Assembly: GCF_016742955.1 (NCBI RefSeq)
Contig: NZ_JABBYC010000007.1
Coordinates: 62,001-126,000 of the forward strand
Reading direction: 5' to 3'
DNA length: 64,000 nt
From: Myceligenerans indicum
Lineage (GTDB): Bacteria; Actinomycetota; Actinomycetes; Actinomycetales; Cellulomonadaceae
Shown: one piece after another, positions 17,954-27,287 of the stretch
Position numbering within the stretch: position 1 is the stretch's first letter
How the letters are laid out: each line of letters opens with the position of its first letter
Notes under the pieces: generated by a model
What the model was told of the DNA's origin: nothing
Databases searched by the model: none
What the model saw: only the letters and a program-made list of their open reading frames with translations
Made by a program: the position numbers and the translations under genes

Positions 17954-17957
17954 CGCG

Positions 17958-18779
17958 TCAGGCGGCGACGAACTCCAGGAGGTCCTTCGTGAACTCCTCC
18001 TCGTAGGCGCCGTGCAGGCCGTGCGGGGCTCCCTCGTACACCTTGAGGGTGGCGTCCTTGACGATCTCGGCCGTCTTGAGCGCTGCCGCGGCGATCGGCA
18101 CGATCTGGTCGTCGTCACCGTGGGCGACGAGGACCGGGACGTCGATCGTCTCCAGGTCCGCGGTGTAGTCGACGGCGGAGAACTGCTCGATGCAGTCGTA
18201 CGCCGGCGCCAGGCCGGCCTGCATCGACAGCCGCCAGAACTGGTCCCGCGTCCCCTGGGTGACGGTGGAGCCCTCCCGGTTGCCGCCGTAGAACGGCACC
18301 GACAGGTCCTGGTAGAACTGCGCGCGGTCGGCCAGCACCCCGGCGCGGATGTCGTCGAACGCCGACAACGGTGTGCCCTCGGGGTTCTCCTCCGTCTGCA
18401 GCATCAGCGGCGGGACGGCGCCGAGCAGCACGGCCTTGCGCACGCGTGCCGAACCGTGCCGGCCGAGGTAGTGGGCCACCTCGCCGCCGCCGGTCGAGTG
18501 GCCCACCAGGACGACGTCCCGCAGGTCCAGCGCGTCCAGCAGGGTGGCGAGGTCGTCGGCGTAGTGGTCCATGTCGTTGCCGGTGAACGTCTGGGTGGAG
18601 CGTCCGTGCCCGCGCCGGTCGTGGGCCACGCCCCGGTACCCGGCGTCGGCCACGGCCTTGAGCTGCCGGTCCCAGGCGTCGGAGTTCAGGGGCCAGCCGT
18701 GGCAGAACACGACCGGGCTGCCCGAACCCCAGTCCTTGTAGAAGATGTCGACGTCGTCGGATGTGGTGATGTACGGCAT
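17958..18779 (-). CDS. Alpha/beta hydrolase of the cofactor-free haloperoxidase group
   Basis: A 273-residue alpha/beta hydrolase. The nucleophile elbow is GHSTGGGE, the acid lies in HGDDDQIVP and the His in APHGLHG. FCHGWPLNSDAWD holds the oxyanion region and DRRGHGRS is typical of the non-heme chloroperoxidase/arylesterase subgroup. These act as esterases or perhydrolases in vitro; the physiological substrate is unknown. It starts one base after the stop of the upstream hydrolase, so the two form an operon. Confidence 0.92.
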   Translation of the reverse strand: MPYITTSDDVDIFYKDWGSGSPVVFCHGWPLNSDAWDRQLKAVADAGYRGVAHDRRGHGRSTQTFTGNDMDHYADDLATLLDALDLRDVVLVGHSTGGGEVAHYLGRHGSARVRKAVLLGAVPPLMLQTEENPEGTPLSAFDDIRAGVLADRAQFYQDLSVPFYGGNREGSTVTQGTRDQFWRLSMQAGLAPAYDCIEQFSAVDYTADLETIDVPVLVAHGDDDQIVPIAAAALKTAEIVKDATLKVYEGAPHGLHGAYEEEFTKDLLEFVAA

Positions 18780-18780
18780 G

Positions 18781-19569
18781 TCAGAGACCTGCTTCCTTGA
18801 TCCAGTCGATGGCGATATCGGCGACCTCGGACCAGCCGTGGTCCACGGTGAGCGAGTGCCCGCGGTCGACGAGCTCCACGAGGTCGGTCACCTCGTGGGA
18901 GTTTCGGGAGTACAGCTTGTGCGCGGTCCGGGTGAGCGAGGCGGGCACCGTGTGGTCCATGCCGCCGGCCACGAGGAGGAGGGGTCCGCGCTCGGCCGAG
19001 AAGTCGACGGCCGCCGGTGAACTCGGCACCAGGTTGGCTGCGGCGTCCTCGAAGAGCGGGCGGCCCGGTGAGGGGACCGTCCAGCGCTCGTACAGCTCGG
19101 TGCACTCGGCCTCGTCGAGCTCGTTGCCGAACCCGTAGGCGAACTCCGACGGCGTCAGGCTCACCGCGCCCCGGAAGTTCGCCGGGTTGCGCAGCGCGAC
19201 GGACGCCACCCGCAGGGACGACGGCGGCAGGACGATGTTGCCGCGGACCGGGGCCGGGTCGACGGCGACCGCGGCGGCGACGTGGCGCTCGGCCAGGAGC
19301 CGCTGCACGACCAGCCCGCCGAACGAGTGGCCGACGGCGACGACCGGTTCGTCCAGGGTCGCGACGTGGTCGGCGTAGTGGCGTACCACGTCGTCGATCC
19401 CGTACCCCCCGACGCTCTCCGGGTGCGCACGGGTCTCCTCGACGGTGGGCAGGGTTCCGGGCCAGCCGGGCGCATGGGCCTCGTGCCCGGCCGCGGTGAA
19501 GTGTTCGATCCAGGGGTCCCAGGACGTGGCGTGCAGCCACAGTCCGTGGACGAAGATGACGGTGCTCAT
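18781..19569 (-). CDS. Alpha/beta hydrolase
   Basis: A 262-residue alpha/beta hydrolase with oxyanion segment FVHGLWLHATSWDPW, nucleophile elbow GHSFGG, and candidate Asp and His in GGMDHTVP and DRGHSLTVD. The ATG chosen is preceded by GGAAGGCACC; an in-frame extension upstream is Cys/Arg-repeat nonsense from a hexanucleotide repeat and is not credible. First gene of a two-hydrolase operon. Substrate unknown. Confidence 0.9.
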   Translation of the reverse strand: MSTVIFVHGLWLHATSWDPWIEHFTAAGHEAHAPGWPGTLPTVEETRAHPESVGGYGIDDVVRHYADHVATLDEPVVAVGHSFGGLVVQRLLAERHVAAAVAVDPAPVRGNIVLPPSSLRVASVALRNPANFRGAVSLTPSEFAYGFGNELDEAECTELYERWTVPSPGRPLFEDAAANLVPSSPAAVDFSAERGPLLLVAGGMDHTVPASLTRTAHKLYSRNSHEVTDLVELVDRGHSLTVDHGWSEVADIAIDWIKEAGL

Positions 19570-19646
19570 GGGTGCCTTCCGGAAGCGGATGAGGGCGTGA
19601 TGCCAATCTGCTCCGGAACCGGCCCGCGACGCATCAGTCAGATGAC

Positions 19647-19675
19647 TGCACCTGCACCTGCACCTGCACCTGCAC
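19647..19675. repeat. TGCACC hexanucleotide repeat
   Basis: About 4.8 tandem copies of TGCACC lie upstream of the hydrolase operon, in the 213-bp gap after the LuxR-type gene. The position is compatible with a promoter-proximal variable repeat, but there is no direct evidence of function. Confidence 0.7.
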
Positions 19676-19782
19676 TGCCATGCCATCTGCACCGTCGCGG
19701 GCGCGGAGCCCCGGGGCCGCCCGTGGCCCCGTTCGCGCGCTCGGTTCCCGCGGGGCGGCGTGCGACGCAGCCGTCCCCGTCG

Positions 19783-22068
19783 TCAGTCGCCGACCACGTC
19801 GCGCAACTGGGCCCGGCTGGTCACGCCCAGCTGTGGGAACACGCGGTACAAATGGGACGACACCGTGCGAGGCGACAGGAAGAGGCGGTCCGCGATCTCC
19901 CGGTTGGTGAGGCCCTGGGCGGCGAGCCGCACGATCTCTCGCTGCTGCGGCGTCAGCCCGGCGAGCGCCTCGTCGGCGGCGGACCCGCGGACGCCCGCGG
20001 CGCGCAGCTCCGCGGCCGCCCGGCGCTCCCAGGGTTCGGCTCCGAGACGCCGGAAGGTGTCGTGGGCCGCGATCAGAGGGGGCCGGGAGTCGGCGGAGCG
20101 TCTCCGCCGGCGCAGCCAGCTGCCGAGATCCAGTTGCACCCGGGCACGCTCGTACGGCCAGGTGGCGCCCCGGGGATCAGCCAGTGCGGCGGCGAACCGG
20201 GACTCCGCCTCGGCGTCCGCGCCCCCGGCGCGTGACGCGCCGGCGACGAGCGCGGCCGCGTGCTCGACCAGGCTCCGCAGACGCGGGGAGCCGTGCCCTG
20301 CCCGCTCCCGGAAAGCTGCCGCGACGTCGCGTGCCTCGGAGAACCGGCCGCTGCGCAGCGCCGCGGTGACCACATCGGTCATGCCGAAGAGGGACTGCTG
20401 GGGATGCACGGGGTGCCCGGTCTCGTCGACGAGCAGACGCAGGAAGTGATGCGCCCGTTCGTGGTCGCCGGCGGACAGTGCGGCCAGACCGACCGCCCAC
20501 CGGGCGAGCACGGCAACCGACCGGCTCGCATCCGGGTCCAGGCCGGCCAGGGCGCGGTCGGCCAGCTCCGTGGCGAGCCGGGAGTCACCCCGCAGGGCCG
20601 CCAGGCGGGCGAGCTCGGCGTGGCAGACATGCACCACCATCTCCGTGCCGGTGTCCTCGGTCAGCCGGAGGCACTCCGCGTACGTCGCCTCTGCCTCCTG
20701 CCACCGGCCGGCATCCCGCAGCGCGGTGCCCAGCGTGCTCAGAGCCAGGGCGTCCGCCGCGCCCAGGGCCGCGCGCCCCTGGCGTTCCAGGAACGTGCGC
20801 AGCACGGTCACCGCCAGTTCGGTCCGGTCGATCGTCCAGGCGGCACCGCCGAGCTGGTTGAGCGTCACCTGGTCCAGACCGGACGGGTGGCCTGCGGCGT
20901 CCAGCGCTGCCTCGACGGCGCGAACCGAGCCCACCGGGTCGAGCGAGGCGGCCAGCCACACGGCCTGCGGGAGGAGGCCCTCGCCGCCCGGACCGTCGTC
21001 GAGTCGGTGACGGTCGAGAACGGCGGGATCGAGGACGGCGGCGCCTGGCGGCGGGTCGAGCGGGACGGGGGTGTCGTACGGGGCAGGGGCGGCCTGGATC
21101 CGGGCCAGCAGTTCGGCGCCCCCGAGCGGGGGCTCGCGGTGACCGAGGACCTGGGTGAAGCGCTGGACGACATCCCGTGCGGCCGCGACCTGCTGACGGT
21201 GCGCGATGTGCCCGGAGTAGTAGGCGGCCACCGCGGCCGGGGACAGCGCCGACCACGCGAGATCGAGAGCCCCGGTGCGGGCCGCCCGCACCGCGACCGT
21301 GGTCAGTGTGGTCACCGCCTCGCCGTGGTGCACGCCCCGGGCCGCCGCCCAGCCCTTGGCCAGGCATGCCTCCAGGGTGAGGCGCAGGTTGTCGGTCAGA
21401 TCGGCGGCCCGGTCGCTCAGGCGCCCCGCCCAGGTCGCGTCTCCGGCGTAGATCGCTGCCCGTGCGGCCAGCACGTAGCGGCGGGCGGCAGCGTCGTCGT
21501 CGGTGGAGAGCCGGGCCGCGTGCTCCAGCATCCGGGCGGTCGCGGACCAGCCGCCGTGTCGCTGCGCGGCGCCCGTGGCGTGTTCGAGCTGGGACGCCAT
21601 CTCCTCGGACGGGCCCAGCGCCGCCGCGGCGAGGTGCCACGCCCGCCGGTCCGGTCGCGTGGTGAGAGTGCTCGCGAGGGCGCGGTGGGCCCGACGGCGG
21701 TCGACGAAGGGCGCGGCGTCGTACAGGGCGGCCGGGGTTCCGGCATCCGACCAGGACAGCGGTACCGGGTCCGTGCCGTCCAGACGGACCAGGCCGGCTC
21801 GTTCGGCGGGTGCCCAGTCCGCGTCGGTCGCCTCCGGCAGCCCGGCGAGGAACAGCGGCAGGTCCTCCGGAGCCGCACTCGCCGCGGCGAGCAGGAGGTG
21901 CCGGGTCCGCTCCGGCAGGCCGGCGACGACCGTGCGCGGGTCCGGGCCGTCGCCCGTCCCGCGGCTCACGAGGTCCGGGGCGCCGGTCTCCCCGGCTGTC
22001 TCGCTCCGGTCGTCACCGCCCGGGCGGGAACCCGGTGACGCAGGGCCGTCGATCGGCGCTGGGACCAC
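19783..22068 (-). CDS. LAL-type LuxR regulator lacking the ATPase module
   Basis: A 761-residue protein ending in a LuxR/GerE DNA-binding domain, LTPQQREIVRLAAQGLTNRE then IADRLFLSPRTVSSHLYRVF (about residues 695-755). Before it is a long alpha-helical, TPR-like region. Ordinary LAL regulators are around 900-1000 residues and start with an AAA ATPase; here there is no Walker A, and the protein begins at the position that normally follows the ATPase (GLPERTRHLLLAAASA). The GTG start is well supported by GGAGGGAG seven bases upstream, so the short form looks genuine. It may regulate the downstream hydrolase pair or divergent sodA; the signal is unknown. Confidence 0.87.
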   Translation of the reverse strand: MVPAPIDGPASPGSRPGGDDRSETAGETGAPDLVSRGTGDGPDPRTVVAGLPERTRHLLLAAASAAPEDLPLFLAGLPEATDADWAPAERAGLVRLDGTDPVPLSWSDAGTPAALYDAAPFVDRRRAHRALASTLTTRPDRRAWHLAAAALGPSEEMASQLEHATGAAQRHGGWSATARMLEHAARLSTDDDAAARRYVLAARAAIYAGDATWAGRLSDRAADLTDNLRLTLEACLAKGWAAARGVHHGEAVTTLTTVAVRAARTGALDLAWSALSPAAVAAYYSGHIAHRQQVAAARDVVQRFTQVLGHREPPLGGAELLARIQAAPAPYDTPVPLDPPPGAAVLDPAVLDRHRLDDGPGGEGLLPQAVWLAASLDPVGSVRAVEAALDAAGHPSGLDQVTLNQLGGAAWTIDRTELAVTVLRTFLERQGRAALGAADALALSTLGTALRDAGRWQEAEATYAECLRLTEDTGTEMVVHVCHAELARLAALRGDSRLATELADRALAGLDPDASRSVAVLARWAVGLAALSAGDHERAHHFLRLLVDETGHPVHPQQSLFGMTDVVTAALRSGRFSEARDVAAAFRERAGHGSPRLRSLVEHAAALVAGASRAGGADAEAESRFAAALADPRGATWPYERARVQLDLGSWLRRRRRSADSRPPLIAAHDTFRRLGAEPWERRAAAELRAAGVRGSAADEALAGLTPQQREIVRLAAQGLTNREIADRLFLSPRTVSSHLYRVFPQLGVTSRAQLRDVVGD

Positions 22069-22375
22069 GGCGGTTCTCCCTCCAGGTGCAAGGGCGGCCG
22101 CCGTCGCCGTGAGGGACCCGGCGGCAGTGTTGCGGACCCCCGAAATCTACACCGCCGAGGGCTGCACCCTGCCCGTCCCGCCCGGCTCGTACCCGGCGTT
22201 CGTGACCGTCGCGGACACCGCCCACCGGAAGAGCGTGAGCGAGGAGGGCGAGTGATCGCCCGCTGGGGCGCCGGATGGTCGTGCGCGCGGTGGCGGGTGT
22301 GGTCGTTGGCCTGAATCATGGTGAGGTCCCTGCGGGCGCGAGCCCGGGACGGCCCTACCGACGATCGGATCGAAG
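22069..22375. other. LuxR-sodA intergenic region with a coding-like segment
   Basis: 307 bp between divergent genes. It must carry both promoters, but no convincing -35/-10 pair stands out. On the plus strand 22109-22255 reads as an open frame (GTG to TGA) whose last 38 codons have G or C at nearly every third position and encode a protein-like stretch containing GCTLPVPPGSYPAFVTVADT. No ribosome-binding site precedes it. It may be a small gene or the remnant 3' end of a lost gene; a distant resemblance to DUF4241-type sequence is only an impression. Confidence 0.35.
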
Positions 22376-23005
22376 ATGCCTGCATACACGCTGCCGGACC
22401 TGCCCTACGACTACTCCGCCCTGGAACCCCACATCAGCGGTCGCATCATGGAACTGCACCACGACAAGCACCACGCGGCGTACGTGGCGGGGGCGAACGG
22501 CGCCCTGGAGGCCCTGGCCGGGGCCCGGGCGTCCGGCGACCTCGGGGCCGTCAACCTCTACGAGAAGAACCTGGCGTTCAACCTCGGCGGCCACGTCAAC
22601 CACACGATCTTCTGGAACAACCTGTCCCCGGACGGGGGTGGCGAGCCCGAGGGCGAGCTGGCGGCCGCGATCACCGAGTACTTCGCCTCGTTCGACGCCT
22701 TCAAGGCGCACTTCGCCGCCGTGGCCACGGGCATCCAGGGCTCGGGCTGGTCGGTGCTCGCGTGGGACGTGGTGGGGGAGCGGCTCTCGGTGTTCCAGCT
22801 GTTCGACCAGCAGGCGAACCTGCCGGCGGGGACCGTTCCGCTGCTGATGCTCGACATGTGGGAGCACGCGTTCTACCTGGACTACCTGAACGTGAAGGCG
22901 GACTACGTCAAGGCGTTCTGGAACCTGGCGAACTGGGCGGACGTCGCGGCGCGGCTGGAGCGCGCCCGGTCCGCGACCAGCGGGCTGCTGACACCGGGGG
23001 CGTGA
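22376..23005 (+). CDS. sodA: Superoxide dismutase, Fe/Mn type
   Basis: A 209-residue cytosolic superoxide dismutase converting superoxide to H2O2 and O2. Metal ligands are visible: the first His in MELHHDKHH (H28), the second in [15 protein letters not shown], and Asp/His in the signature [11 protein letters not shown]. Gly-Gln pattern [13 protein letters not shown] is in place. Fe versus Mn cannot be told safely by eye; the features are closer to the Mn or cambialistic actinobacterial enzymes. Divergent from the LAL-type regulator. Confidence 0.96.
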   Translation: MPAYTLPDLPYDYSALEPHISGRIMELHHDKHHAAYVAGANGALEALAGARASGDLGAVNLYEKNLAFNLGGHVNHTIFWNNLSPDGGGEPEGELAAAITEYFASFDAFKAHFAAVATGIQGSGWSVLAWDVVGERLSVFQLFDQQANLPAGTVPLLMLDMWEHAFYLDYLNVKADYVKAFWNLANWADVAARLERARSATSGLLTPGA

Positions 23006-23253
23006 AGGCCCCACGGCGGGGTGCCCGCCGAGAGGCCGGCGTGCGTCCCACGGCCCGGCCTGGCACGGCAGACCGGAGCAGGTCGCGGCCGGTGTCCGCC
23101 ACGGCCGGGGCTGCGGGCCCCCGCGCGCGGGGCGGGGTACCGGGATGTATCGTCCCAGACAGCTGCAACGTCTCACCGTGTCATCACCGGTGTGCACGTC
23201 ATCGACCGCAGGCACAACGCGCCTGACCAGCCATTACGTCGCTGGGAGCATGC

Positions 23254-24705
23254 ATGGCACACCTTGAGACGGAGGCGCCGGCAGGAGGGGCCGCGACACG
23301 GGTCACACTGCTGACCCTCACGGCGATGGTCGTCGGCTCCATGGTCGGGGCCGGGGTCTTCTCCCTGCCGAGCAGGTTCTCGCAGGAGACCGGGGTCGCG
23401 GGCGCTCTCATCGCCTGGGCGGTGGCCGGGACGGGCATGCTCATGCTCGCGTTCGTGTTCCAGCGGCTCGCGATCCGCAAGCCCGAGCTCGATGCCGGGG
23501 TCTACGCCTACGCCAAGGCGGGGTTCGGGGAGTACACGGGGTTCTTCTCCGCCGCGGGCTACTGGGCCAGCGCGTGCGTCGGCAACGTCACCTACTGGGT
23601 GCTCATCATGTCGACGCTGGGGCAGTGGGTGCCGGCGCTCGGCGCGGGGGACACCGTGCTCGCCATCGTGCTCTCGACGGTGGGGCTGTGGCTGTTCTTC
23701 CTGCTGGTGCGGCGCGGAGTCAAGGAGGCGACGGCGATCAACCGGATCGTGACGGTCGCCAAGGTCATTCCGATCATCGTCTTCGTCCTGCTCGCGCTGT
23801 TCGTCTTCGACCCGGCCGCCTTCGCCGAGAACTGGGGCGGAGCCGACTATGCGGGCTCCCTGTTCTCGCAGGTGCGCGGCACCATGCTGGTGACGGTCTT
23901 CGTGTTCCTCGGGGTCGAGGGAGCCAGTGTCTACTCGCGGCACGCCCGCCGCCGGGAGGACGTGGGCCGGGCGACGATCCTCGGGTTCGTGAGCGTGCTG
24001 GCGGTGTTCGCGTCCGTGACGATCGTGTCCTACGGCATCCTTCCGATGAGCGAGCTCGCCGAGCTGCACCAGCCGTCGATGGCGGGCGTGCTGGAGGCCG
24101 CCGTCGGCGAGTGGGGCACCGTGTTCGTCTCGGTCGGCCTGATCGTCTCCGTGCTCGGCGCCTACCTGGCGTGGACGCTCATGGCGGCCGAGGTGCTGTA
24201 CGTCGCCGCCAAGGACCGCGACATGCCTCGCTTCCTCGCCCGCCTGACGGATCGGGACGTGCCGGTCAACGCGCTGCTGCTGAGCACGTCGCTGTCGATG
24301 GTGGTGCTGGTGCTGACGTACTTCTCGGAGGACGCCTTCGACTTCGCGCTCGACATGACCGCGGTGATGACCCTCATCCCGTTCCTGCTCGCGACGCTCT
24401 ACGCGCTCAAGCTCCGCGTGACGGGCGAGACCTACGCAGGGGCGCGGGCCGCGACCCTGCGCGGAGACCTGCTGGTGGCGGTGGTCGCCACCGTCTACAC
24501 GGCCTTCCTGGTCTTCGCCGCCGGCCTCTCGCTCGTGCTGGTCTCCTTCCTCTTCTACGCCCCGGCGACGATCCTCTTCCGCATGACACGTCGCGAACAG
24601 GGGCGCCGTGTCTTCGCGCCCATGGAGCTGGCCATGTTCGTGGTGGTGCTGGCCATCGCCGTGGTCGCCGTCGTCGGGCTCGCCGCCGGACGGATCTCGA
24701 TCTAG
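23254..24705 (+). CDS. arcD: APC-family basic amino acid antiporter (arginine/ornithine type)
   Basis: A 483-residue APC superfamily permease with about 12-13 membrane segments. The start VVGSMVGAGVFSLPSRFSQ and helix 6 region VTVFVFLGVEGASVYSRHAR match the ArcD/LysI-type basic amino acid antiporters. It lies 42 bp upstream of arginine deiminase, in line with exchange of external arginine for ornithine or citrulline. No ornithine carbamoyltransferase or carbamate kinase gene follows, so the role in ATP production is not established. ATG has GGGAG upstream. Confidence 0.87.
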   Translation: MAHLETEAPAGGAATRVTLLTLTAMVVGSMVGAGVFSLPSRFSQETGVAGALIAWAVAGTGMLMLAFVFQRLAIRKPELDAGVYAYAKAGFGEYTGFFSAAGYWASACVGNVTYWVLIMSTLGQWVPALGAGDTVLAIVLSTVGLWLFFLLVRRGVKEATAINRIVTVAKVIPIIVFVLLALFVFDPAAFAENWGGADYAGSLFSQVRGTMLVTVFVFLGVEGASVYSRHARRREDVGRATILGFVSVLAVFASVTIVSYGILPMSELAELHQPSMAGVLEAAVGEWGTVFVSVGLIVSVLGAYLAWTLMAAEVLYVAAKDRDMPRFLARLTDRDVPVNALLLSTSLSMVVLVLTYFSEDAFDFALDMTAVMTLIPFLLATLYALKLRVTGETYAGARAATLRGDLLVAVVATVYTAFLVFAAGLSLVLVSFLFYAPATILFRMTRREQGRRVFAPMELAMFVVVLAIAVVAVVGLAAGRISI

Positions 24706-24747
24706 CTCGTCTCCTGTCGACCATGCCAGCCGAGGAAGGATCCCCTC

Positions 24748-26001
24748 ATGACCACCACACAGCCTGCTCCGGTCCATGGCGTCCACTCGGAGGTGGGCCG
24801 CCTGCGCAAGGTGCTGGTGTGCGCACCCGGCCTGGCCCACGAACGGCTCACCCCGACCAATTCCGACAGCCTGCTGTTCGACGACGTCATGTGGGTGGAG
24901 TCGGCGCAGCGGGACCACCTGGACTTCGTCAACAAGCTGACCAACCGCGGGGTGGAGGTCGTCGAGCTGCACGAGCTGCTCGCCCAGACCATGGCGATCC
25001 CCGAGGCACGTTCCTGGCTGCTGGACCGCAAGATCGTGCCCAACCTGGTCGGGCTGGGCCTCGTCGAGGGGGCGCGAGCCTACCTGGACACGTTGACGCC
25101 GAGCGAGCTGGCCCGCTTCCTCATCGGCGGGTTGTCCACCGCGGATCTGCCCCAGGACTACCGCACCGGATACGCGGCCCTGGCGCGCGAGTCGCCCGAC
25201 GCCCGCGAGTACCTCCTGGCGCCGCTGCCCAACACCCTGTACACGCGCGACACGACGTGCTGGGTCTACGGCGGGCTCACGCTCAACCCGCTGTACTGGC
25301 CGGCCCGCACGGAGGAGACGCTGCTGATGAAGGCGATCTACTCCTTCCATCCCGACTACCGGACCTCGACCGTGTGGTGGGGCGACCCGGAGCAGGACTG
25401 GGGGCAGGCCTCGCTGGAGGGCGGCGACGTCATGCCCATCGGCAGGGGAGCCGTCCTGGTCGGTATGAGCGAGCGCACGTCGCGGCAGGCCATCACCCAG
25501 TTCGCCAAGGCCCTGTTCGACGCCGGTGCCGCGCAGCAGGTGGTCGTCGCCGGGATGCCGAAGCTGCGAGCGGCCATGCACCTCGACACCGTGTTCACGT
25601 TCGCCGACGTCGACCTCGTCACGGTCCACCCGACGATCGTCGACGGTATCCACCCCTACGTGCTGCGCCCCAGCGACAAGGCTCCGGGGATCGAGGTGAC
25701 CGACGACGGCGGCACCCCCTTCGTGGACGTGGTGGCGCGCGCGATGGGGCTGCCGTCCCTGCGCGTGGTGGAGACCGCGGGCGACGCCTACGCCTCGGAG
25801 CGCCAGCAGTGGGACTCCGGCAACAACGCCGTCGCCCTCGAACCCGGCGTGGTGTTCACCTACGACCGCAACACGATGACGAACGCGGCCCTGCGCCGCG
25901 CCGGGGTCGAGGTCATCACCATCGTCGGCGCCGAGCTCGGCCGCGGGCGGGGCGGGGGACATTGCATGACCTGCCCGATCACGCGGGACGCGATCGACTG
26001 A
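24748..26001 (+). CDS. arcA: Arginine deiminase
   Basis: A 417-residue guanidino-group hydrolase converting arginine to citrulline and ammonia. Family motifs are in order: [14 protein letters not shown] at the start, [29 protein letters not shown] carrying the catalytic His, and the C-terminal GGGHCMTCP with the nucleophile Cys406. Length is typical. AGGAAGG precedes the ATG. It probably forms an operon with the antiporter upstream. The deiminase can raise cytoplasmic pH through ammonia even without the other arc genes. Confidence 0.96.
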   Translation: MTTTQPAPVHGVHSEVGRLRKVLVCAPGLAHERLTPTNSDSLLFDDVMWVESAQRDHLDFVNKLTNRGVEVVELHELLAQTMAIPEARSWLLDRKIVPNLVGLGLVEGARAYLDTLTPSELARFLIGGLSTADLPQDYRTGYAALARESPDAREYLLAPLPNTLYTRDTTCWVYGGLTLNPLYWPARTEETLLMKAIYSFHPDYRTSTVWWGDPEQDWGQASLEGGDVMPIGRGAVLVGMSERTSRQAITQFAKALFDAGAAQQVVVAGMPKLRAAMHLDTVFTFADVDLVTVHPTIVDGIHPYVLRPSDKAPGIEVTDDGGTPFVDVVARAMGLPSLRVVETAGDAYASERQQWDSGNNAVALEPGVVFTYDRNTMTNAALRRAGVEVITIVGAELGRGRGGGHCMTCPITRDAID

Positions 26002-26026
26002 GGCGGGCCATGGCCCCGCGCGGCGC

Positions 26027-27235
26027 TCAGGAGCGCTCGTCCTGCGCGTCCAGGGCTCGGGCGGCGAGGGTGAGGCGTAGGGCGATCTCGGCGTTCGTCT
26101 CGACCTGCTCGTAGCCGTCGGCACCGAGACGCACGATGACCACGCCGGTCTCCGGGGCGACCACCATCACCTGACCGAAGCGGCCCAGGGCGGCCGTCGT
26201 GCCGTCCGCCTCGTCGAGGCCCCACCATCCGCCCCGGTAGGAGAACCGGGCAACCTGCCAGTCCACGACGGGCGGGGTCTCCTTGACGGTCAGCGCGGAG
26301 GCCACCGTGTCCCGTGGGACGACCTGCCGTCCGTCCACCCGGCCGCCGTCCAGGAGGAGCTGACCCACCCGGGCCAGGTCCCGTGCGGTGAGCACCGCAC
26401 CGCTCTCGTGCCAGGGAAAGCCTTCGCCGTCGACCAGCCAGCGCGCCTCGTGCTCGGCGCCGAGCTCGTCCCAGAAGGCGGGGAGGGCGTGGGCGTCCAG
26501 CGTCTCCCCGGTCGCGCGCTCGTACGCGAGCCCCAGCAGGTTCGGTGCGTAGTCGTTGTACACGAAGCTGCCCGGCGGCGCCTCGATCTGCGTCCGCGTC
26601 AGCACGGTGGAACGCAGGTCGCTCGCGTAGTAGACACGGGCGGCGTCCTGGTCGAGCCAGGGGAATCCCGCCTCGGCGTCGAACGCGACCCCGGAGCGCA
26701 TGTCGAGCAGGTCCCGCAGCGTGACGGCGGTGAAGCGGGCGTCCCGCTCGGCGAGCTCGGGGACGTAGGTGGTGATCGCCTCGTCCAGGTCGATCACGCC
26801 CTCCGCCTCGGCGCGAGCCAGCAGGAGGGCCAGCAGCGACTTGCTGACGGAGAAGGCAGGGAGCGGGTCGTCGGGCGTGACGCCGTCGGCGTACCACTCG
26901 CAGATGACCTCTCCGTCGCGCACCACGACCAGCGCTCTCGCCCCGCCCGCGCGCAGGTGGAGGTCGGCGTTCCCGTCCGTGCCGAGCGCGGCCTCGACGT
27001 CCCGGCAGTCCGGATTCTCGGGCCATGCCCGTGGGCCGGAGGAGGCGGGGACCGTCACCGCGTGCTTCCACAGCACGTCGTCCGTCCCCGCGTCGCCGTG
27101 GGTCAGGACCCGGCCGGCGTACGCGAGGTCGCCGTCGCTCAGGGCCGTGGCCGCCGCGAGGAGGCCCAGGGCGAGGACCGTCACGGCCAGGACGCCGCCC
27201 AGAACGGTACGACGGCGGGGCCCGTGTGTGCTCAT
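26027..27235 (-). CDS. Membrane-anchored serine hydrolase (class C beta-lactamase fold)
   Basis: A 402-residue protein with an N-terminal signal or anchor (residues about 10-32: RTVLGGVLAVTVLALGLLAA) followed by a beta-lactamase/DD-peptidase-like domain. The SxxK motif is SVSK near residue 129 and the Tyr motif is YNDYAPN. The group includes 6-aminohexanoate-dimer hydrolases, esterases and penicillin-binding relatives, so beta-lactam hydrolysis should not be assumed. The chosen ATG places the hydrophobic segment at the N-terminus; an open frame extending upstream has no such feature. It converges on arcA with only 25 bp between. Confidence 0.85.
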   Translation of the reverse strand: MSTHGPRRRTVLGGVLAVTVLALGLLAAATALSDGDLAYAGRVLTHGDAGTDDVLWKHAVTVPASSGPRAWPENPDCRDVEAALGTDGNADLHLRAGGARALVVVRDGEVICEWYADGVTPDDPLPAFSVSKSLLALLLARAEAEGVIDLDEAITTYVPELAERDARFTAVTLRDLLDMRSGVAFDAEAGFPWLDQDAARVYYASDLRSTVLTRTQIEAPPGSFVYNDYAPNLLGLAYERATGETLDAHALPAFWDELGAEHEARWLVDGEGFPWHESGAVLTARDLARVGQLLLDGGRVDGRQVVPRDTVASALTVKETPPVVDWQVARFSYRGGWWGLDEADGTTAALGRFGQVMVVAPETGVVIVRLGADGYEQVETNAEIALRLTLAARALDAQDERS

Positions 27236-27287
27236 GCGATCACTGTAGGGAGCATTTCCGGGCGGTACGGGAAAACCGCCGGCCGGC

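Noticed and set aside
19570..19692. N-terminal extension of the hydrolase reading Cys-Arg-Cys-Arg
   Set aside because: It is the translation of the hexanucleotide repeat, lies upstream of the ribosome-binding site and is not seen in alpha/beta hydrolases.
26003..26019. Palindrome GGGCCATGGCCC as a terminator after arcA
   Set aside because: No loop can form without opening the centre and the stem is short and bulged; it may be chance in GC-rich DNA.
23173..26124. Open frame of nearly 1000 codons antisense to the arginine genes
   Set aside because: It is a GC-bias shadow: composition is Arg/His/Gly/Asp-rich, has no domains, and lies opposite two clearly recognisable genes. The same holds for long antisense frames at 30441-33020, 39188-42421 and 55268-58516.
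26027..27235. Calling the serine hydrolase a beta-lactamase resistance gene
   Set aside because: The fold and SxxK are shared by many esterases and peptidases, and no specific lactamase features or resistance context are visible.
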